Below are positions 24,921-34,698 of a stretch of 64,000 nt of DNA, piece by piece (position 1 is the first letter of the stretch; each line of letters starts with the position of its first letter). The DNA lies in the NCBI RefSeq assembly GCF_004752005.1, contig NZ_CP038493.1:2194302-2258301 (forward strand), given 5' to 3'. The notes under the pieces were generated by a model. The model saw only the letters and a list, made by a program, of their open reading frames with translations. It had not been told where the DNA came from and did no database searches. Source of the stretch: Thalassotalea sp. HSM 43 (lineage in GTDB: Bacteria; Pseudomonadota; Gammaproteobacteria; Enterobacterales; Alteromonadaceae). Made by a program: the position numbers and the translations under genes.

Positions 24921-26216
24921 ATGTTGACACGATTTAATAAATGGCTGGTCGCTTTATGCTGTATTGGCGTTATTGCTTGTACCGATAATAGCGAACCGCC
25001 AAGCGAGGATGGTATGAATCAATTAGCTGAACGTTACGTTAAATTGGCGCTATTGGTCGGTAAACATCAAGACTATTACATCGACGCTTACTATGGGCCG
25101 AGTGAATGGCAGCAACAGGCGGAAAAACTGCCGCTTGAGCAATTACAAAGTCAGGCACAGAGTTTAATTGACGACATTGATAAGGCTGAGCCGTTAGAGA
25201 CCGAAGTATTGCGCAAAGATATGCTTATGGTGCAAACGCGCTCGGTGATGGCGTTTATTGAACAGTTAAACGGTAAAACCTTTAGTTTCGATGATGAGTC
25301 GATGGCACTGTATGACGCAAAATCGCCTAATTTAAGCGAAGCCGATTTTGACAAGGCATTACTTGAATTGGATGGCTTAATTCCAGGTGAGGGCGATCTT
25401 AATAGTCGTCTTGATGCCTTTCAAAGTGAGTTTGTTATCCCGAAGGATAAGCTTGGTAAAGTGTTTGTTGCTGCCATAGAAGAAGCGCAAAAACGTACCA
25501 AGGCGATGATTGAATTACCAGAAAACGAAGCGTTTACCATTGAGTATGTCACTGACAAACCTTGGAGTGGCTATAACTGGTATAAAGGCAATAGCTTTAG
25601 TCTGATTCAAGTTAATACTGACTTACCGATTCAAATTGATCGTGCTATCGATTTGGCCAGTCATGAAGGCTACCCTGGTCATCACGTGTTCAATTCACTG
25701 ATGGAAAAACATTTGGTTGATGGTAAAGGCTGGATTGAGTACTCGGTTTATCCACTGTACTCGCCTTTATCTTTATTGGCAGAAGGCAGTGCCAATTACG
25801 GTATTGAGGTTGCGTTTCCGCAGCAGCAACGCCTGCAATTTGAAAAACAGGTACTGTTTACATTAGCCGGTCTTGACGCCAGTAAAGTCGAACTCTACTA
25901 CCAAGTGCAAGCCATTTTAGGCAAGTTATCTTATGCCGGTAATGTCGCAGCAAAGCGCTATCTCGATGGTCAAATAGATAAACCACAGGCGGTGGCATTT
26001 CTGATGAAATATGCTTTGAGTAACGAGAAAAAGTCAAAGCAACGCATTGATTTTATTGAGCGTTACCGCGCATACGTTATCAACTATAACCTTGGTCAGG
26101 ATCTGGTTAAAGATTACGTTGAGTATCAAAGTGGCGGCGATGTAGATAAACGTTGGCAAGTGTTTGCTGAATTGTTGGCAAACCCAAAAAGTGCGTCAAT
26201 GATGGTGGTCCGTTAA
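24921..26216 (+). CDS. DUF885-family lipoprotein, putative metallohydrolase
   Basis: A 431-residue lipoprotein: signal peptide with lipobox VIAC (Cys20). The DUF885 hallmark HEGYPGHHVF lies near residue 248, an HExxH-like metal site, and the helical C-terminal half with AEGSANYGIEVAF is typical. DUF885 proteins are related to metallopeptidases of the gluzincin type, but no substrate is known for this branch. At about 430 residues it is shorter than the usual 550-600 of many DUF885 proteins. It follows the second cytochrome gene by five bases and ends at a two-way terminator. Confidence 0.82.
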   Translation: MLTRFNKWLVALCCIGVIACTDNSEPPSEDGMNQLAERYVKLALLVGKHQDYYIDAYYGPSEWQQQAEKLPLEQLQSQAQSLIDDIDKAEPLETEVLRKDMLMVQTRSVMAFIEQLNGKTFSFDDESMALYDAKSPNLSEADFDKALLELDGLIPGEGDLNSRLDAFQSEFVIPKDKLGKVFVAAIEEAQKRTKAMIELPENEAFTIEYVTDKPWSGYNWYKGNSFSLIQVNTDLPIQIDRAIDLASHEGYPGHHVFNSLMEKHLVDGKGWIEYSVYPLYSPLSLLAEGSANYGIEVAFPQQQRLQFEKQVLFTLAGLDASKVELYYQVQAILGKLSYAGNVAAKRYLDGQIDKPQAVAFLMKYALSNEKKSKQRIDFIERYRAYVINYNLGQDLVKDYVEYQSGGDVDKRWQVFAELLANPKSASMMVVR

Positions 26217-26244
26217 TCGGCAAAGATTAGCGTTAACACATAAT

Positions 26245-26282
26245 AAAAAAGGCGGTGCATATTATTTGCTACCGCCTTTTTT
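26245..26282. terminator. Bidirectional terminator between convergent genes
   Basis: AAAAAAGGCGGT and ACCGCCTTTTTT form a 12-bp stem with a 14-base loop, with A-tract and T-tract on the two sides. It serves both the DUF885 gene and the M14 peptidase gene. Confidence 0.92.
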
Positions 26283-26294
26283 GTGCTTATCAGT

Positions 26295-29174
26295 TTATAA
26301 GTTAAGTGCGGCTCTACTGCCCAAACCTGGACCATAGACGATGGCATTTAATAATAATCGCGCCGTGCCTTTGGTTGCGCCCCTGAAGTTAGGCGAATTA
26401 GCAAATAGAATGACCTGACCATGGCCTTTGCTTTCACGCACTAGATACGCAGCATTACTGATGCGTTGCGCAGCTTCTGGCCATAACAAACCACTCATCC
26501 GTAAGTACAGATCTTTGCCAGCAGGTATGGTTGACCAACCTATCAGCCGTTCTTCGGCTTTTTTATTGTCACTAAGCACACCATAACGCACCACCGCTGA
26601 CGTTGGTGATTTGCTCATCAACAACGGTTGGTTGTCGGTCAATACCGGTAACACCTCGTTGACGCCGAAGGTTAACCAGCTCTTTTGATCAGTGCGGGAT
26701 GCAACCAGTGCACCCGATGGCATAAAGTTCGCGGTCCATGTGTTCCAGCGTTTAAGCTGTTCTTTGTTCATTGGCTTCATATCTGCCAATCCTTGCCATG
26801 GAAACCATATTTGCTCACTGACTTTATGGTTTTTAGTCAATTTCTGATTCGATATGCTGGCCTGCTGCGATAACCATTCTCGGTATAAGGCAACATTATA
26901 TTGCTCCATATCAGCAAAGGCATCGTCAAGGGTCACGGTTTTAACAAAGTCTTTGGCTTTGGCGAATTGATTGGCTGAATTGCCTGTGACCACTAGGGTG
27001 CCACCGGCTTTTACCCAGGTATCAATGACGTTGATATTGCCAGCGGATAATTTACCGTACCAACGACCAGGAACGATCAATACGTTATATGGACGTAAAT
27101 CCATACTGCTTAGCAGCTCTTGATTTAAATGTGAGTGACGAATACCTAACTCGGTATCCAACATATGCCAAATATGACCATGCTCATATACGCTGATGCC
27201 AGCGTGGCTTAATAGGGCGATTTGCGGACGTTGCAGCAATTTAAAGTGGTCACCACCGATATCCGGTAAGTCACCATCACCAAGTCCTTGGTTAATACCG
27301 ATAACCTGTGCCTTGGTATCTTGCGCCACTTGTTTTACGGTATCGACAATTTGTTGCCAGTTAGTATTATCATGCTTGCTGACCACAATTGACCCGCGAC
27401 TAAAGCTGGTGCCGTTAAATTCACCTTGTTTGTCTAAGGCGCGAACATTCACCCCTAATTCCAATAAGCGAGCGGCAAAGCCAACCGAATTATCATTGGC
27501 GCCATCGACTAAATACGCGATGGCATTATCGATATCCGAAAACGATGACGATGTCTTTGCTTGGTAGGCGTCCAATCCAGAACTGAGGTTTTGATTGACT
27601 TCTAACGCTTCAAGACCATACATCATGGTAAGGTTCCAAGCAGTAGAATCATACATAACGGAACTGCCATCACGCAGCACCTTTTGTCGTTCTTCAAGCA
27701 ATACAGAGTCTTTTATGTTGGCATCAAATTCGAGAATGGCGGCGATTAACGGCGCATCATATTGGCGATTTGGGATGATAATTGCGCCGGGTTCAATCAT
27801 TTGACTACTAAGCTTTTGACCTAATTGATTGACCGCATTACGGACACTGATACGGCTTTCATTTTTATAATATTCAATACCTTGCAGGTCGAGTAAATCA
27901 AGAAACTTATGTAAACGAGACTGGTTCTTACTCGGTAATATCACCCAACTTTTATTGGCATAAGGGCCTTTGGCGGAGATATGTGAATTACGGTTTTTGA
28001 CAAAATCAGCAAAGATTTTTTGCTTGTTATTTGCCAAGGTTTGTAAGTTTGCAATCGAGCTCAGCAATTGATGATGAACCGACTTTTTATAACTGCGAAT
28101 CTGGCCATTGTTCAAGCGCACCCCATCTTCTGCGGTACGGGCTTGTTCGTAAAGAATATGAATGGAGCCTTTGTATTCTGAATAATTAGAATAACCCGGA
28201 TAGAGGTTTTCAAACCATTCACCGGTGTAGTATGGCCAGCCTTTACTATCAAATGCCGCGGCTTGTTCGCTGGCAAACACTTTGCTCCAACGGTTGATGC
28301 TATCGGCGATGTGCTCGTTAATCGGTTCCCGCGGAGGACCAAATAAAAAAGTATCTAAGGCACCCATCTCATGACCGTCAATCATCAGTAACGGTAACCA
28401 TTGATTGATGGCTTTGATGCGACCGCGTGATTCTGGGTTAACCGCGTAATAAAAATCGCGGTTGAGGTCAAAGCCGTAATGATTGGTGCGCCCGAACGGC
28501 CAAATGCCACTGTGTAATGTTGATTGCACATCAAAGTTGGGACTGGTTGCACGGTTTTGTTCGAGTTGTTTGGTAAAGCGCGCGCGACCATCCGGATTCA
28601 TCATCGGATCGATAAATATCACTAACTTATCGAGCAAATCGCTGACATCGCTCTCTTCACTGGCGAGCAAATGATAGAGCAAGGCAATGGCAGCGTCGGC
28701 ACCTGAGGATTCATTACCATGAATGCTATAGGCCATCCAAGCAGTACCCGGTGTGCTGTCGATTAACTCATTTACTTTGTTTGGAGCCAAACTTTTTGGT
28801 TCACCGAGTTGGCTGATGTTGTCTTTAATGGTGTCAATGTTTGCCAAGTTTTGTTCACTACTGACAATCAAATAATGCAAAGGTCGGCCTTCATAGCTGC
28901 GCGCGTATTCAACCAGTTTGGCCTTTTTACTTTGCGTAGCCCATAGGGTCACCAATTGCGTTATCTGCTCCGGGGTTGCGGTGCGTTCACCGGCAGAAAA
29001 ACCGAGAACCGTTTCCGGTTTGCTAATGTCTTGATGGTACTTGCCGCTAAACAGGCTAGGGTATTCGGCATCGGGTAAAGGAGTGGGTTTCATCAACACG
29101 CTGGCATTCGCCGATGTGCTGATCATAAGGCTGGCAAGGATTGCCAGAAAAGTATGCATAACCGTTTTTATCAT
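26295..29174 (-). CDS. Secreted M14-family zinc carboxypeptidase-like protein
   Basis: A 959-residue secreted protein with a signal peptide (LAILASLMISTSANA-S). The M14 catalytic domain lies at about 60-380: HGNE (152-155) and the His in DGHEMG (268) are the zinc ligands, NPDGR (193-197) and DLNRDF are the substrate-binding blocks. A C-terminal half of about 550 residues includes a class-I glutamine-amidotransferase-like fold region (RPYNVLIVPGRWYG, VKAGGTLVVTGN) found in large M14 proteins of Alteromonadales. It probably cleaves peptides in the periplasm or outside the cell. Single gene, with a two-way terminator at its end. Confidence 0.88.
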   Translation of the reverse strand: MIKTVMHTFLAILASLMISTSANASVLMKPTPLPDAEYPSLFSGKYHQDISKPETVLGFSAGERTATPEQITQLVTLWATQSKKAKLVEYARSYEGRPLHYLIVSSEQNLANIDTIKDNISQLGEPKSLAPNKVNELIDSTPGTAWMAYSIHGNESSGADAAIALLYHLLASEESDVSDLLDKLVIFIDPMMNPDGRARFTKQLEQNRATSPNFDVQSTLHSGIWPFGRTNHYGFDLNRDFYYAVNPESRGRIKAINQWLPLLMIDGHEMGALDTFLFGPPREPINEHIADSINRWSKVFASEQAAAFDSKGWPYYTGEWFENLYPGYSNYSEYKGSIHILYEQARTAEDGVRLNNGQIRSYKKSVHHQLLSSIANLQTLANNKQKIFADFVKNRNSHISAKGPYANKSWVILPSKNQSRLHKFLDLLDLQGIEYYKNESRISVRNAVNQLGQKLSSQMIEPGAIIIPNRQYDAPLIAAILEFDANIKDSVLLEERQKVLRDGSSVMYDSTAWNLTMMYGLEALEVNQNLSSGLDAYQAKTSSSFSDIDNAIAYLVDGANDNSVGFAARLLELGVNVRALDKQGEFNGTSFSRGSIVVSKHDNTNWQQIVDTVKQVAQDTKAQVIGINQGLGDGDLPDIGGDHFKLLQRPQIALLSHAGISVYEHGHIWHMLDTELGIRHSHLNQELLSSMDLRPYNVLIVPGRWYGKLSAGNINVIDTWVKAGGTLVVTGNSANQFAKAKDFVKTVTLDDAFADMEQYNVALYREWLSQQASISNQKLTKNHKVSEQIWFPWQGLADMKPMNKEQLKRWNTWTANFMPSGALVASRTDQKSWLTFGVNEVLPVLTDNQPLLMSKSPTSAVVRYGVLSDNKKAEERLIGWSTIPAGKDLYLRMSGLLWPEAAQRISNAAYLVRESKGHGQVILFANSPNFRGATKGTARLLLNAIVYGPGLGSRAALNL

Positions 29175-29418
29175 GATCTGCTCTTGTTGTTTTTTTAATC
29201 ATCTCTAACTATAACCAATCGCCACTCTAGTGCAACCATACAATGCGTATGACTTTTAACTAATTGAATTTAATAGAAGGATAGGTGGCAGAGAAAAGTT
29301 GTGGCATCTTTGAAATAGACTATGCTTAGCGTGTAAATTTGACCTTTGTACAAGAATATTTCGCAGTATATTCAGCCTTTGTATCCGGGTGTCCTAACAA
29401 AAAATAAAGGAGCACACG
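29175..29418. other. 244-base spacer between divergent genes
   Basis: No gene, repeat or strong hairpin is seen. It must hold the promoters of the M14 peptidase gene (minus) and of the duplicated secreted protein (plus). AAGGAG lies seven bases before the plus-strand ATG. Confidence 0.4.
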
Positions 29419-30183
29419 ATGAACAAGCAGTCCATATTCTACCTATTTAGTTGTCTCGCTTTTTGCTTTTCCACAGCACATGCCGCAGAAGAAGAAAAAA
29501 GCATGCCGTATTCATACGCCAGTTATTTTCAATGTTCACCTGCCAGTGAAGCTGATGTTGATGAATTGGTGACCACCACGTATGCCAAAGCATATGATGA
29601 AGCCAAAAAAGAGGGCGCGATTTTAGGCTGGGGGTGGTTACAACACCATACCGGTGGTAAATGGCGTCGGATTTTGTACCACACAGCAGCCGATGTAAAC
29701 GCTTTGCTGGACGCGCAAGAGGTCATTGGTGAGAAGCTCACTAAGGCCATAGGCGATGGACCCGATGCTTTATCTAAAGGTTGTACAACCCATGAAGATT
29801 ATATTTGGCAATATGTCACAGGCTCTAACCCAGAAGGTCCTGCTGATCGCGGTACAGCGTCAATGTCGGTGTATTTCTACTGTGATATTACCGCAGATGA
29901 GAAAATTGATGAGATCGTCAAAACCACGTTTGCCAAAGTCTATAATGCCAATGTCGGCGAGGGTAAACTAACGTCTTGGGGTTGGAATACCCATGTTGTC
30001 GGTGGCAAGTATCGTAAATTAGCAACCATGACGGCGGCCAGTTACAAAGATTTGTTAGCGGCTCGAGAAGTCATTTTAGAGCAGCTTTATTCAGACAAAG
30101 CCAATGAAAAGCCGGCGCAAGAATTCAGTAAGATGTGTAAGTCGCACAGCGATTACCTATGGACGATAGCTAAAGAAAACTAA
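29419..30183 (+). CDS. Secreted protein with two homologous repeats, unknown family
   Basis: A 254-residue exported protein with a signal peptide (cleavage near AHA-A, residue 22/23) and a strong AAGGAG ribosome site. The mature part is an internal duplication: residues 33-112 and 144-222 share YF-C, DELVTTTYAKAYD versus DEIVKTTFAKVYN, GWGWLQHHTGGKWRR versus SWGWNTHVVGGKYRK, and LLDAQEVIGEKL versus LLAAREVILEQL. Each half ends with a Cys followed by a SHSDYLW-like or THEDYIW motif. Each unit thus has two Cys that could pair. I do not recognise the family. Monocistronic, with a good terminator. Confidence 0.8.
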   Translation: MNKQSIFYLFSCLAFCFSTAHAAEEEKSMPYSYASYFQCSPASEADVDELVTTTYAKAYDEAKKEGAILGWGWLQHHTGGKWRRILYHTAADVNALLDAQEVIGEKLTKAIGDGPDALSKGCTTHEDYIWQYVTGSNPEGPADRGTASMSVYFYCDITADEKIDEIVKTTFAKVYNANVGEGKLTSWGWNTHVVGGKYRKLATMTAASYKDLLAAREVILEQLYSDKANEKPAQEFSKMCKSHSDYLWTIAKEN

Positions 30184-30204
30184 ACGCGTTTAACGCCAAA
30201 ACAC

Positions 30205-30233
30205 AAAACGGGGTCGTAATGACCCCGTTTTTT
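30205..30233. terminator. Bidirectional terminator
   Basis: AAAACGGGGTC and GACCCCGTTTT pair around a GTAAT loop and run into T on the plus strand and T on the minus strand. It closes the duplicated secreted-protein gene and the convergent fre gene. Confidence 0.93.
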
Positions 30234-30262
30234 ATACAAGTTATTTAAGCTTTTTAAGGCGT

Positions 30263-30958
30263 TTAAATAAACGCGAAAGCATCGGCAAACATGTGCTCGG
30301 ATAGCGCGCCATGATTGATAAATTCGTTGCGTAAAAAACCGACCATATCGAATCTACCGGCCATATAAAGATCATAAGGCTCTAACGAGACCACGTCTTT
30401 TAACAGCGGTTCGTGTACCTTGCCGACACGACCTTGCCAGTGTTCATCGGCGCTCTCGACCACAGGGATAAATTGACCATGTGCCAATTTGTCGGTCATT
30501 GCTTGCGTTTCTGCTAATTGATAACAGGCCGCAGGCTCCCGCAAGCCCCAGTATACCAATACAGGTTGTTGATAATTACGCGCAACCAATTCACCGAGAA
30601 TCGACTTAATGTAAGAAAAACCGGTGCCACCAGCTAATAGTACGATAGGGCGGTTACTGTCTTGGCGCAGTTGCGCCACACCACCAGGCATTTCTACCTC
30701 AACATAGTCATTGTCTTTGATGCGTTCAATAACTTGCATCGCCCAACTGTCGGCGGCAAACGCACCAATTTGCAATTCAATAAGCGCATCGCTCGGGCTT
30801 GATGCGATTGAAAATGGACGTTTATCTTCGTCACTCATGACAAAGTTTAAGTACTGGCCAGCCTCAAACGAGACAGCCTGTTCAGGTTTTAGTAATACCT
30901 GAAAAACGGTGTTTGTCAGTGGTTGTAGCGAGGCAACCTGACAACGGATTCTGTTCAT
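30263..30958 (-). CDS. fre: NAD(P)H-flavin reductase Fre
   Basis: A 231-residue ferredoxin-reductase-fold enzyme, the size of E. coli Fre (233). RPFSIASSP binds the flavin and LLAGGTGFSYIKSIL the nicotinamide cofactor; EPYDLYMAGRFDMV is the conserved C-terminal block. It reduces free FMN or riboflavin with NAD(P)H. It lies 18 bases after ubiD in the same orientation. The link makes sense because UbiD needs prenylated FMN, made by UbiX from reduced FMN, though Fre also serves iron reduction and other flavin users. Confidence 0.93.
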   Translation of the reverse strand: MNRIRCQVASLQPLTNTVFQVLLKPEQAVSFEAGQYLNFVMSDEDKRPFSIASSPSDALIELQIGAFAADSWAMQVIERIKDNDYVEVEMPGGVAQLRQDSNRPIVLLAGGTGFSYIKSILGELVARNYQQPVLVYWGLREPAACYQLAETQAMTDKLAHGQFIPVVESADEHWQGRVGKVHEPLLKDVVSLEPYDLYMAGRFDMVGFLRNEFINHGALSEHMFADAFAFI

Positions 30959-30976
30959 ATTGTTTCTTACTAATAA

Positions 30977-32464
30977 TTAATCTTGTGACGGCGGTGTATT
31001 GAGAATGTCTAATTCATCCCATATACCATCAACATACTGCTTGATTTCGTCATCCATGGTAATTGGTTCGCCCCACTCCCTGTCGGTTTCTCCCGGCCAC
31101 TTATTAGTGGCATCAAGGCCCATTTTTGAGCCGAGTCCGGATACCGGAGAGGCAAAGTCGAGATAATCAATGGGTGTATTTTCTACCATAACGGTATCTC
31201 GTGCTGGGTCCATGCGCGTCGTCATCGCCCAAATAACGTCTTTCCAATCTCTGGCATTGACGTCGTCATCACAGACGATGACAAATTTGGTGTACATAAA
31301 CTGGCGCAGGAATGACCATACTCCCATCATTACCCGCTTGGCGTGTCCTGGATATTGCTTTTTCATGGTCACCACGGCAAGGCGATATGAACACCCCTCC
31401 GGTGGCAGATAAAAGTCGACAATTTCAGGAAATTGCTTTTGAATAATTGGCACAAACACTTCGTTAAGTGCCACCCCTAAAATCGCTGGCTCATCTGGCG
31501 GACGACCAGTATAGGTGCTGTGATAAATCGGGTCTTGGCGCATACTAACGTGCGTGACGGTCATCACGGGGAAGTCATCGACCTCATTATAATAGCCGGT
31601 ATGATCACCGTAAGGGCCTTCCGGTGCCATTTCTTCAGGATCTAAATAACCTTCAAGAATGATTTCAGCTGATGCTGGCACTTCTAAGTCGTTACTCAGA
31701 CTTTTTACCACCTCGGTTTTACTGCCACGCAATAAACCGGCAAAAGCATATTCAGATAAGGTGTCTGGTACCGGTGTAACCGCGCCTAATATGGTCGCAG
31801 GGTCGGCACCTAAGGCAACCGATACCGGATATTTTTCGCCAGGGTGACGCTTTTTAAATTCTTGAAAGTCCAAGGCACCACCACGATGCGATAACCAACG
31901 CATAATGATTTTGTTTTTGCCCAACAACTGTTGACGATAAATGCCAAGGTTTTGACGTTCTTTCTCAGGACCGCGAGTGACCGTTAAGCCCCAAGTGATC
32001 AGTGGAGCAACGTCGCCTGGCCAGCATTTTTGAATTGGCAACTTGGTTAAGTCTACTTCATCGCCTTGATAGATAATTTCCTGACATGGCGCTTTTTTCA
32101 AACGCTTAGTCGGCATATTCAATACTTGCTTAAATACCGGCAATTTATCCAGCGCATCCTTAAACCCTTTTGGTGGCTCAGGTTCTTTTAAGGTGGCCAA
32201 CAGTTTGCCTACGTCACGCAAGGCAGCGACATCTTGCTGGCCCATGGCCATCGCAACCCGATCAGGCGTACCAAATAAATTGGTCAATACTGGCATATCG
32301 AAACCAATCGGGTTTTCGAATAACAAAGCCGGTCCACCAGCACGCAGGGTACGATCACTGATCTCTGTCATCGCCAATTCGGTCGATATAGGTTGTGTGA
32401 TGCGCTTTAACTGACCGACTTGTTCCAATTGGTCGAGAAAGTCGCGCAAGTCCTTATATTTCAT
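30977..32464 (-). CDS. ubiD: 3-octaprenyl-4-hydroxybenzoate decarboxylase UbiD
   Basis: A 495-residue UbiD, the normal length, acting in ubiquinone synthesis: it decarboxylates 3-polyprenyl-4-hydroxybenzoate with prenylated [18 protein letters not shown] is the conserved start; [18 protein letters not shown] contains the catalytic Glu region, and [12 protein letters not shown]-type cofactor loop appears as [12 protein letters not shown]. The in-frame extension to 32494 is not conserved, so the ATG at 32464 is used. Co-directional with fre, 18 bases apart. Confidence 0.95.
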   Translation of the reverse strand: MKYKDLRDFLDQLEQVGQLKRITQPISTELAMTEISDRTLRAGGPALLFENPIGFDMPVLTNLFGTPDRVAMAMGQQDVAALRDVGKLLATLKEPEPPKGFKDALDKLPVFKQVLNMPTKRLKKAPCQEIIYQGDEVDLTKLPIQKCWPGDVAPLITWGLTVTRGPEKERQNLGIYRQQLLGKNKIIMRWLSHRGGALDFQEFKKRHPGEKYPVSVALGADPATILGAVTPVPDTLSEYAFAGLLRGSKTEVVKSLSNDLEVPASAEIILEGYLDPEEMAPEGPYGDHTGYYNEVDDFPVMTVTHVSMRQDPIYHSTYTGRPPDEPAILGVALNEVFVPIIQKQFPEIVDFYLPPEGCSYRLAVVTMKKQYPGHAKRVMMGVWSFLRQFMYTKFVIVCDDDVNARDWKDVIWAMTTRMDPARDTVMVENTPIDYLDFASPVSGLGSKMGLDATNKWPGETDREWGEPITMDDEIKQYVDGIWDELDILNTPPSQD

Positions 32465-32664
32465 AGTATCTATCTTGCATTGATTTGCGGGCATTATAAC
32501 CAGTAAAGGCTATAATACCAATCGGCAATCGTCGCAAAGCAATGTATTTTATCTTCGCCAATAACCGTATACGGACGGCGGTAATTGTGATTGCCTTGTG
32601 CTCAAAAGCGGTTTAACGTGATTACAGTATATACCGCAATGAGCAACTCGTTTAAGGCACCGTC

Positions 32665-33165
32665 ATGAAAAAAATCATAATATTAATCAGTACCTTGTTA
32701 ACACTCAGCAATAATGCATGGGCTAACGGCAATTGCAGCGAAGCTGAATACCGACAATTTGATTTTTGGTTAGGGCAGTGGCAAGTCACTAACAAGCAAA
32801 ATGATAATGTCTCGGCCAGTAAAATCAGCTCGATTCTCGATTCATGCGTCATTCTTGAAGAATATCAAACGCCAAACGGGTTTAAAGGCAAGAGCCTCAA
32901 TATGTATGATAAACAGCGCAAGGTTTGGCACCAAACATGGACGGATAACAGCGGTTTATTATTGCAACTTGAGGGCACCTTAGAAGGTCAGTCTATGGTA
33001 CTAAAAGGTCGTGGTAAGAGTGCCCAAGGCGCCTTGCTGTGGCATAAAATCAGCTGGACCCCAAATAGTGATGGTAGCGTGCGCCAGCATTGGCAACAAA
33101 GCCTTGATGACGGTAAAACATGGGCGACGCTATTTGACGGTATGTATAGAAAAATCAAACAGTAA
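32665..33165 (+). CDS. Small exported lipocalin-like protein (DUF1579-like)
   Basis: A 166-residue protein with a signal peptide (IIILISTLLTLSNNAWA-N). The mature chain begins YRQFDFWLGQWQV, a start typical of DUF1579 and related small beta-barrel proteins with a lipocalin-like fold, followed by alternating beta strands such as GKSLNMYDKQRKVWHQTW. Two Cys (in NCSEAE and LDSCVILEEY) could pair in the periplasm. No function is known. It stands alone between ubiD (divergent) and the amidohydrolase genes. Confidence 0.65.
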   Translation: MKKIIILISTLLTLSNNAWANGNCSEAEYRQFDFWLGQWQVTNKQNDNVSASKISSILDSCVILEEYQTPNGFKGKSLNMYDKQRKVWHQTWTDNSGLLLQLEGTLEGQSMVLKGRGKSAQGALLWHKISWTPNSDGSVRQHWQQSLDDGKTWATLFDGMYRKIKQ

Positions 33166-33276
33166 TGGTCATTGATTTGCCGATGATTAACGTAATTTTT
33201 ACGACAAGTTGCGATGACTTTAGCGATCGTACTTGTTACAGTAATTGGTTCTAATAACACATAAAGATGGAAAACT

Positions 33277-34698
33277 ATGAAAACAGTCAATAAAGTCTTA
33301 TTGACTTCAGTTTCCTTACTAAGCGCGGCCATTTTAAGTGGTTGTGGTGGTAACGAGACTAAAGTTGATAAAAAGCAGGCTGCCTTTGTTGAAATCAACA
33401 AAGACCCATTCCCAAGTACCTACAAACCAATGCCAAGTCAGGCAACCGTAATCACAAACGTAAATATCTACGATGGCCTTGGTGGCATGGCAGAAAACGT
33501 TTCGGTATTAATGGAAAATGGCAAGATTGTTGCCGTTGGTAAGGACGTGGACGAAGCCAGTGCCGTTAACGTCATCGATGGCACAGGTAAATGGTTAACG
33601 CCAGGTATTATTGATGTGCATAGTCATCTTGGTGTTTACGCGACGCCAGACGCAGAATCCCATGCCGACGGTAATGAAATGACCAAGCCTGTGACTGCTG
33701 CGGTTTGGGCTGAGCATTCAATTTGGCCGCAAGACCCTGGTTTTCGTCGTGCCCTTGCAGGTGGTGTAACCTCAATGCAAATCTTACCGGGTTCCGCTAA
33801 CTTAGTGGGTGGTCGCAGTGTGACCGTTAAAAACCTACCAGGTCGAGTTATCCAGGATATGAAATTCCCAGATGCGCCTTACGGTTTGAAGATGGCCTGT
33901 GGTGAAAACCCAAAACGTGTATACGGTAAAAAAGGCGGGCCAATGACCCGTATGGGTAACGTTGCTGGTTACCGCCAAGCGTGGTCTGATGCACAGGATT
34001 ACAAGCTCGCTTGGGAAAAATATGAAACAGATTACAACGCAGGTAAGAATGCTAAGCCACCTAAACGTGATTTGAACAAAGAAACGTTAATGGGTGTGCT
34101 TGATGGTGAAATCTTAGTGCACATGCATTGTTACCGTGCCGATGATATGGGCACCATGATGGATGTGATGAAAGAGTTTGATTATCACATCGCGTCGTTC
34201 CAACATGCGGTTGAATCATACAAAATTGCCGACAAACTGGCGGAAAATAATATCTGTTCTGCAATGTGGGCAGATTGGTGGGGCTTCAAAATGGAAGCGT
34301 ACGATGGTATCCGTGAAAATATTCCTATGGTTCACCAAGCGAAAGCATGTGCCATCGTTCATTCGGATTCTGACCAAGGTATTCAGCGTCTAAACCAAGA
34401 GGCGGCGAAAGCCTTGTCTGATGGGCGTCGTGCTGGTATCGACATTTCTAAAGCCGATGCTTGGACTTGGTTAACCTCAAATGCGGCAAAATCTCTCGGT
34501 ATTTTTGAACAAACCGGTTCTTTAGAAGCGGGCAAAAATGCAGACGTGGTGTTATGGAGTGCTGAGCCATTTTCTACTTATGCACAAGCTGAGTTAGTGT
34601 TTATCGACGGTGGTTTAGCGTTTGATCGTAGTAAGCCTGAAACCTGGGCGATTGCCGATTACGAGTTAGGACAAGTAGGTGAGGGAGATCGCAAATGA
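33277..34698 (+). CDS. Amidohydrolase lipoprotein, catalytic form
   Basis: A 473-residue amidohydrolase with lipobox LSGC (Cys23), so anchored in the cell envelope. The metal-binding HxH lies in IIDVHSHLG (His115, His117), further ligands in LVHMHCYRAD and SFQHAVES, and the last Asp in VHSDSDQG. The composite domain WLTPGIIDVHSH and ADVVLWSAEPF match imidazolonepropionase/enamidase-like members of the superfamily; substrates are probably small amides or cyclic dipeptides, but this cannot be fixed. Its stop overlaps the start of the next amidohydrolase gene by four bases (ATGA), so the two are translated together and may form a complex. Confidence 0.85.
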   Translation: MKTVNKVLLTSVSLLSAAILSGCGGNETKVDKKQAAFVEINKDPFPSTYKPMPSQATVITNVNIYDGLGGMAENVSVLMENGKIVAVGKDVDEASAVNVIDGTGKWLTPGIIDVHSHLGVYATPDAESHADGNEMTKPVTAAVWAEHSIWPQDPGFRRALAGGVTSMQILPGSANLVGGRSVTVKNLPGRVIQDMKFPDAPYGLKMACGENPKRVYGKKGGPMTRMGNVAGYRQAWSDAQDYKLAWEKYETDYNAGKNAKPPKRDLNKETLMGVLDGEILVHMHCYRADDMGTMMDVMKEFDYHIASFQHAVESYKIADKLAENNICSAMWADWWGFKMEAYDGIRENIPMVHQAKACAIVHSDSDQGIQRLNQEAAKALSDGRRAGIDISKADAWTWLTSNAAKSLGIFEQTGSLEAGKNADVVLWSAEPFSTYAQAELVFIDGGLAFDRSKPETWAIADYELGQVGEGDRK

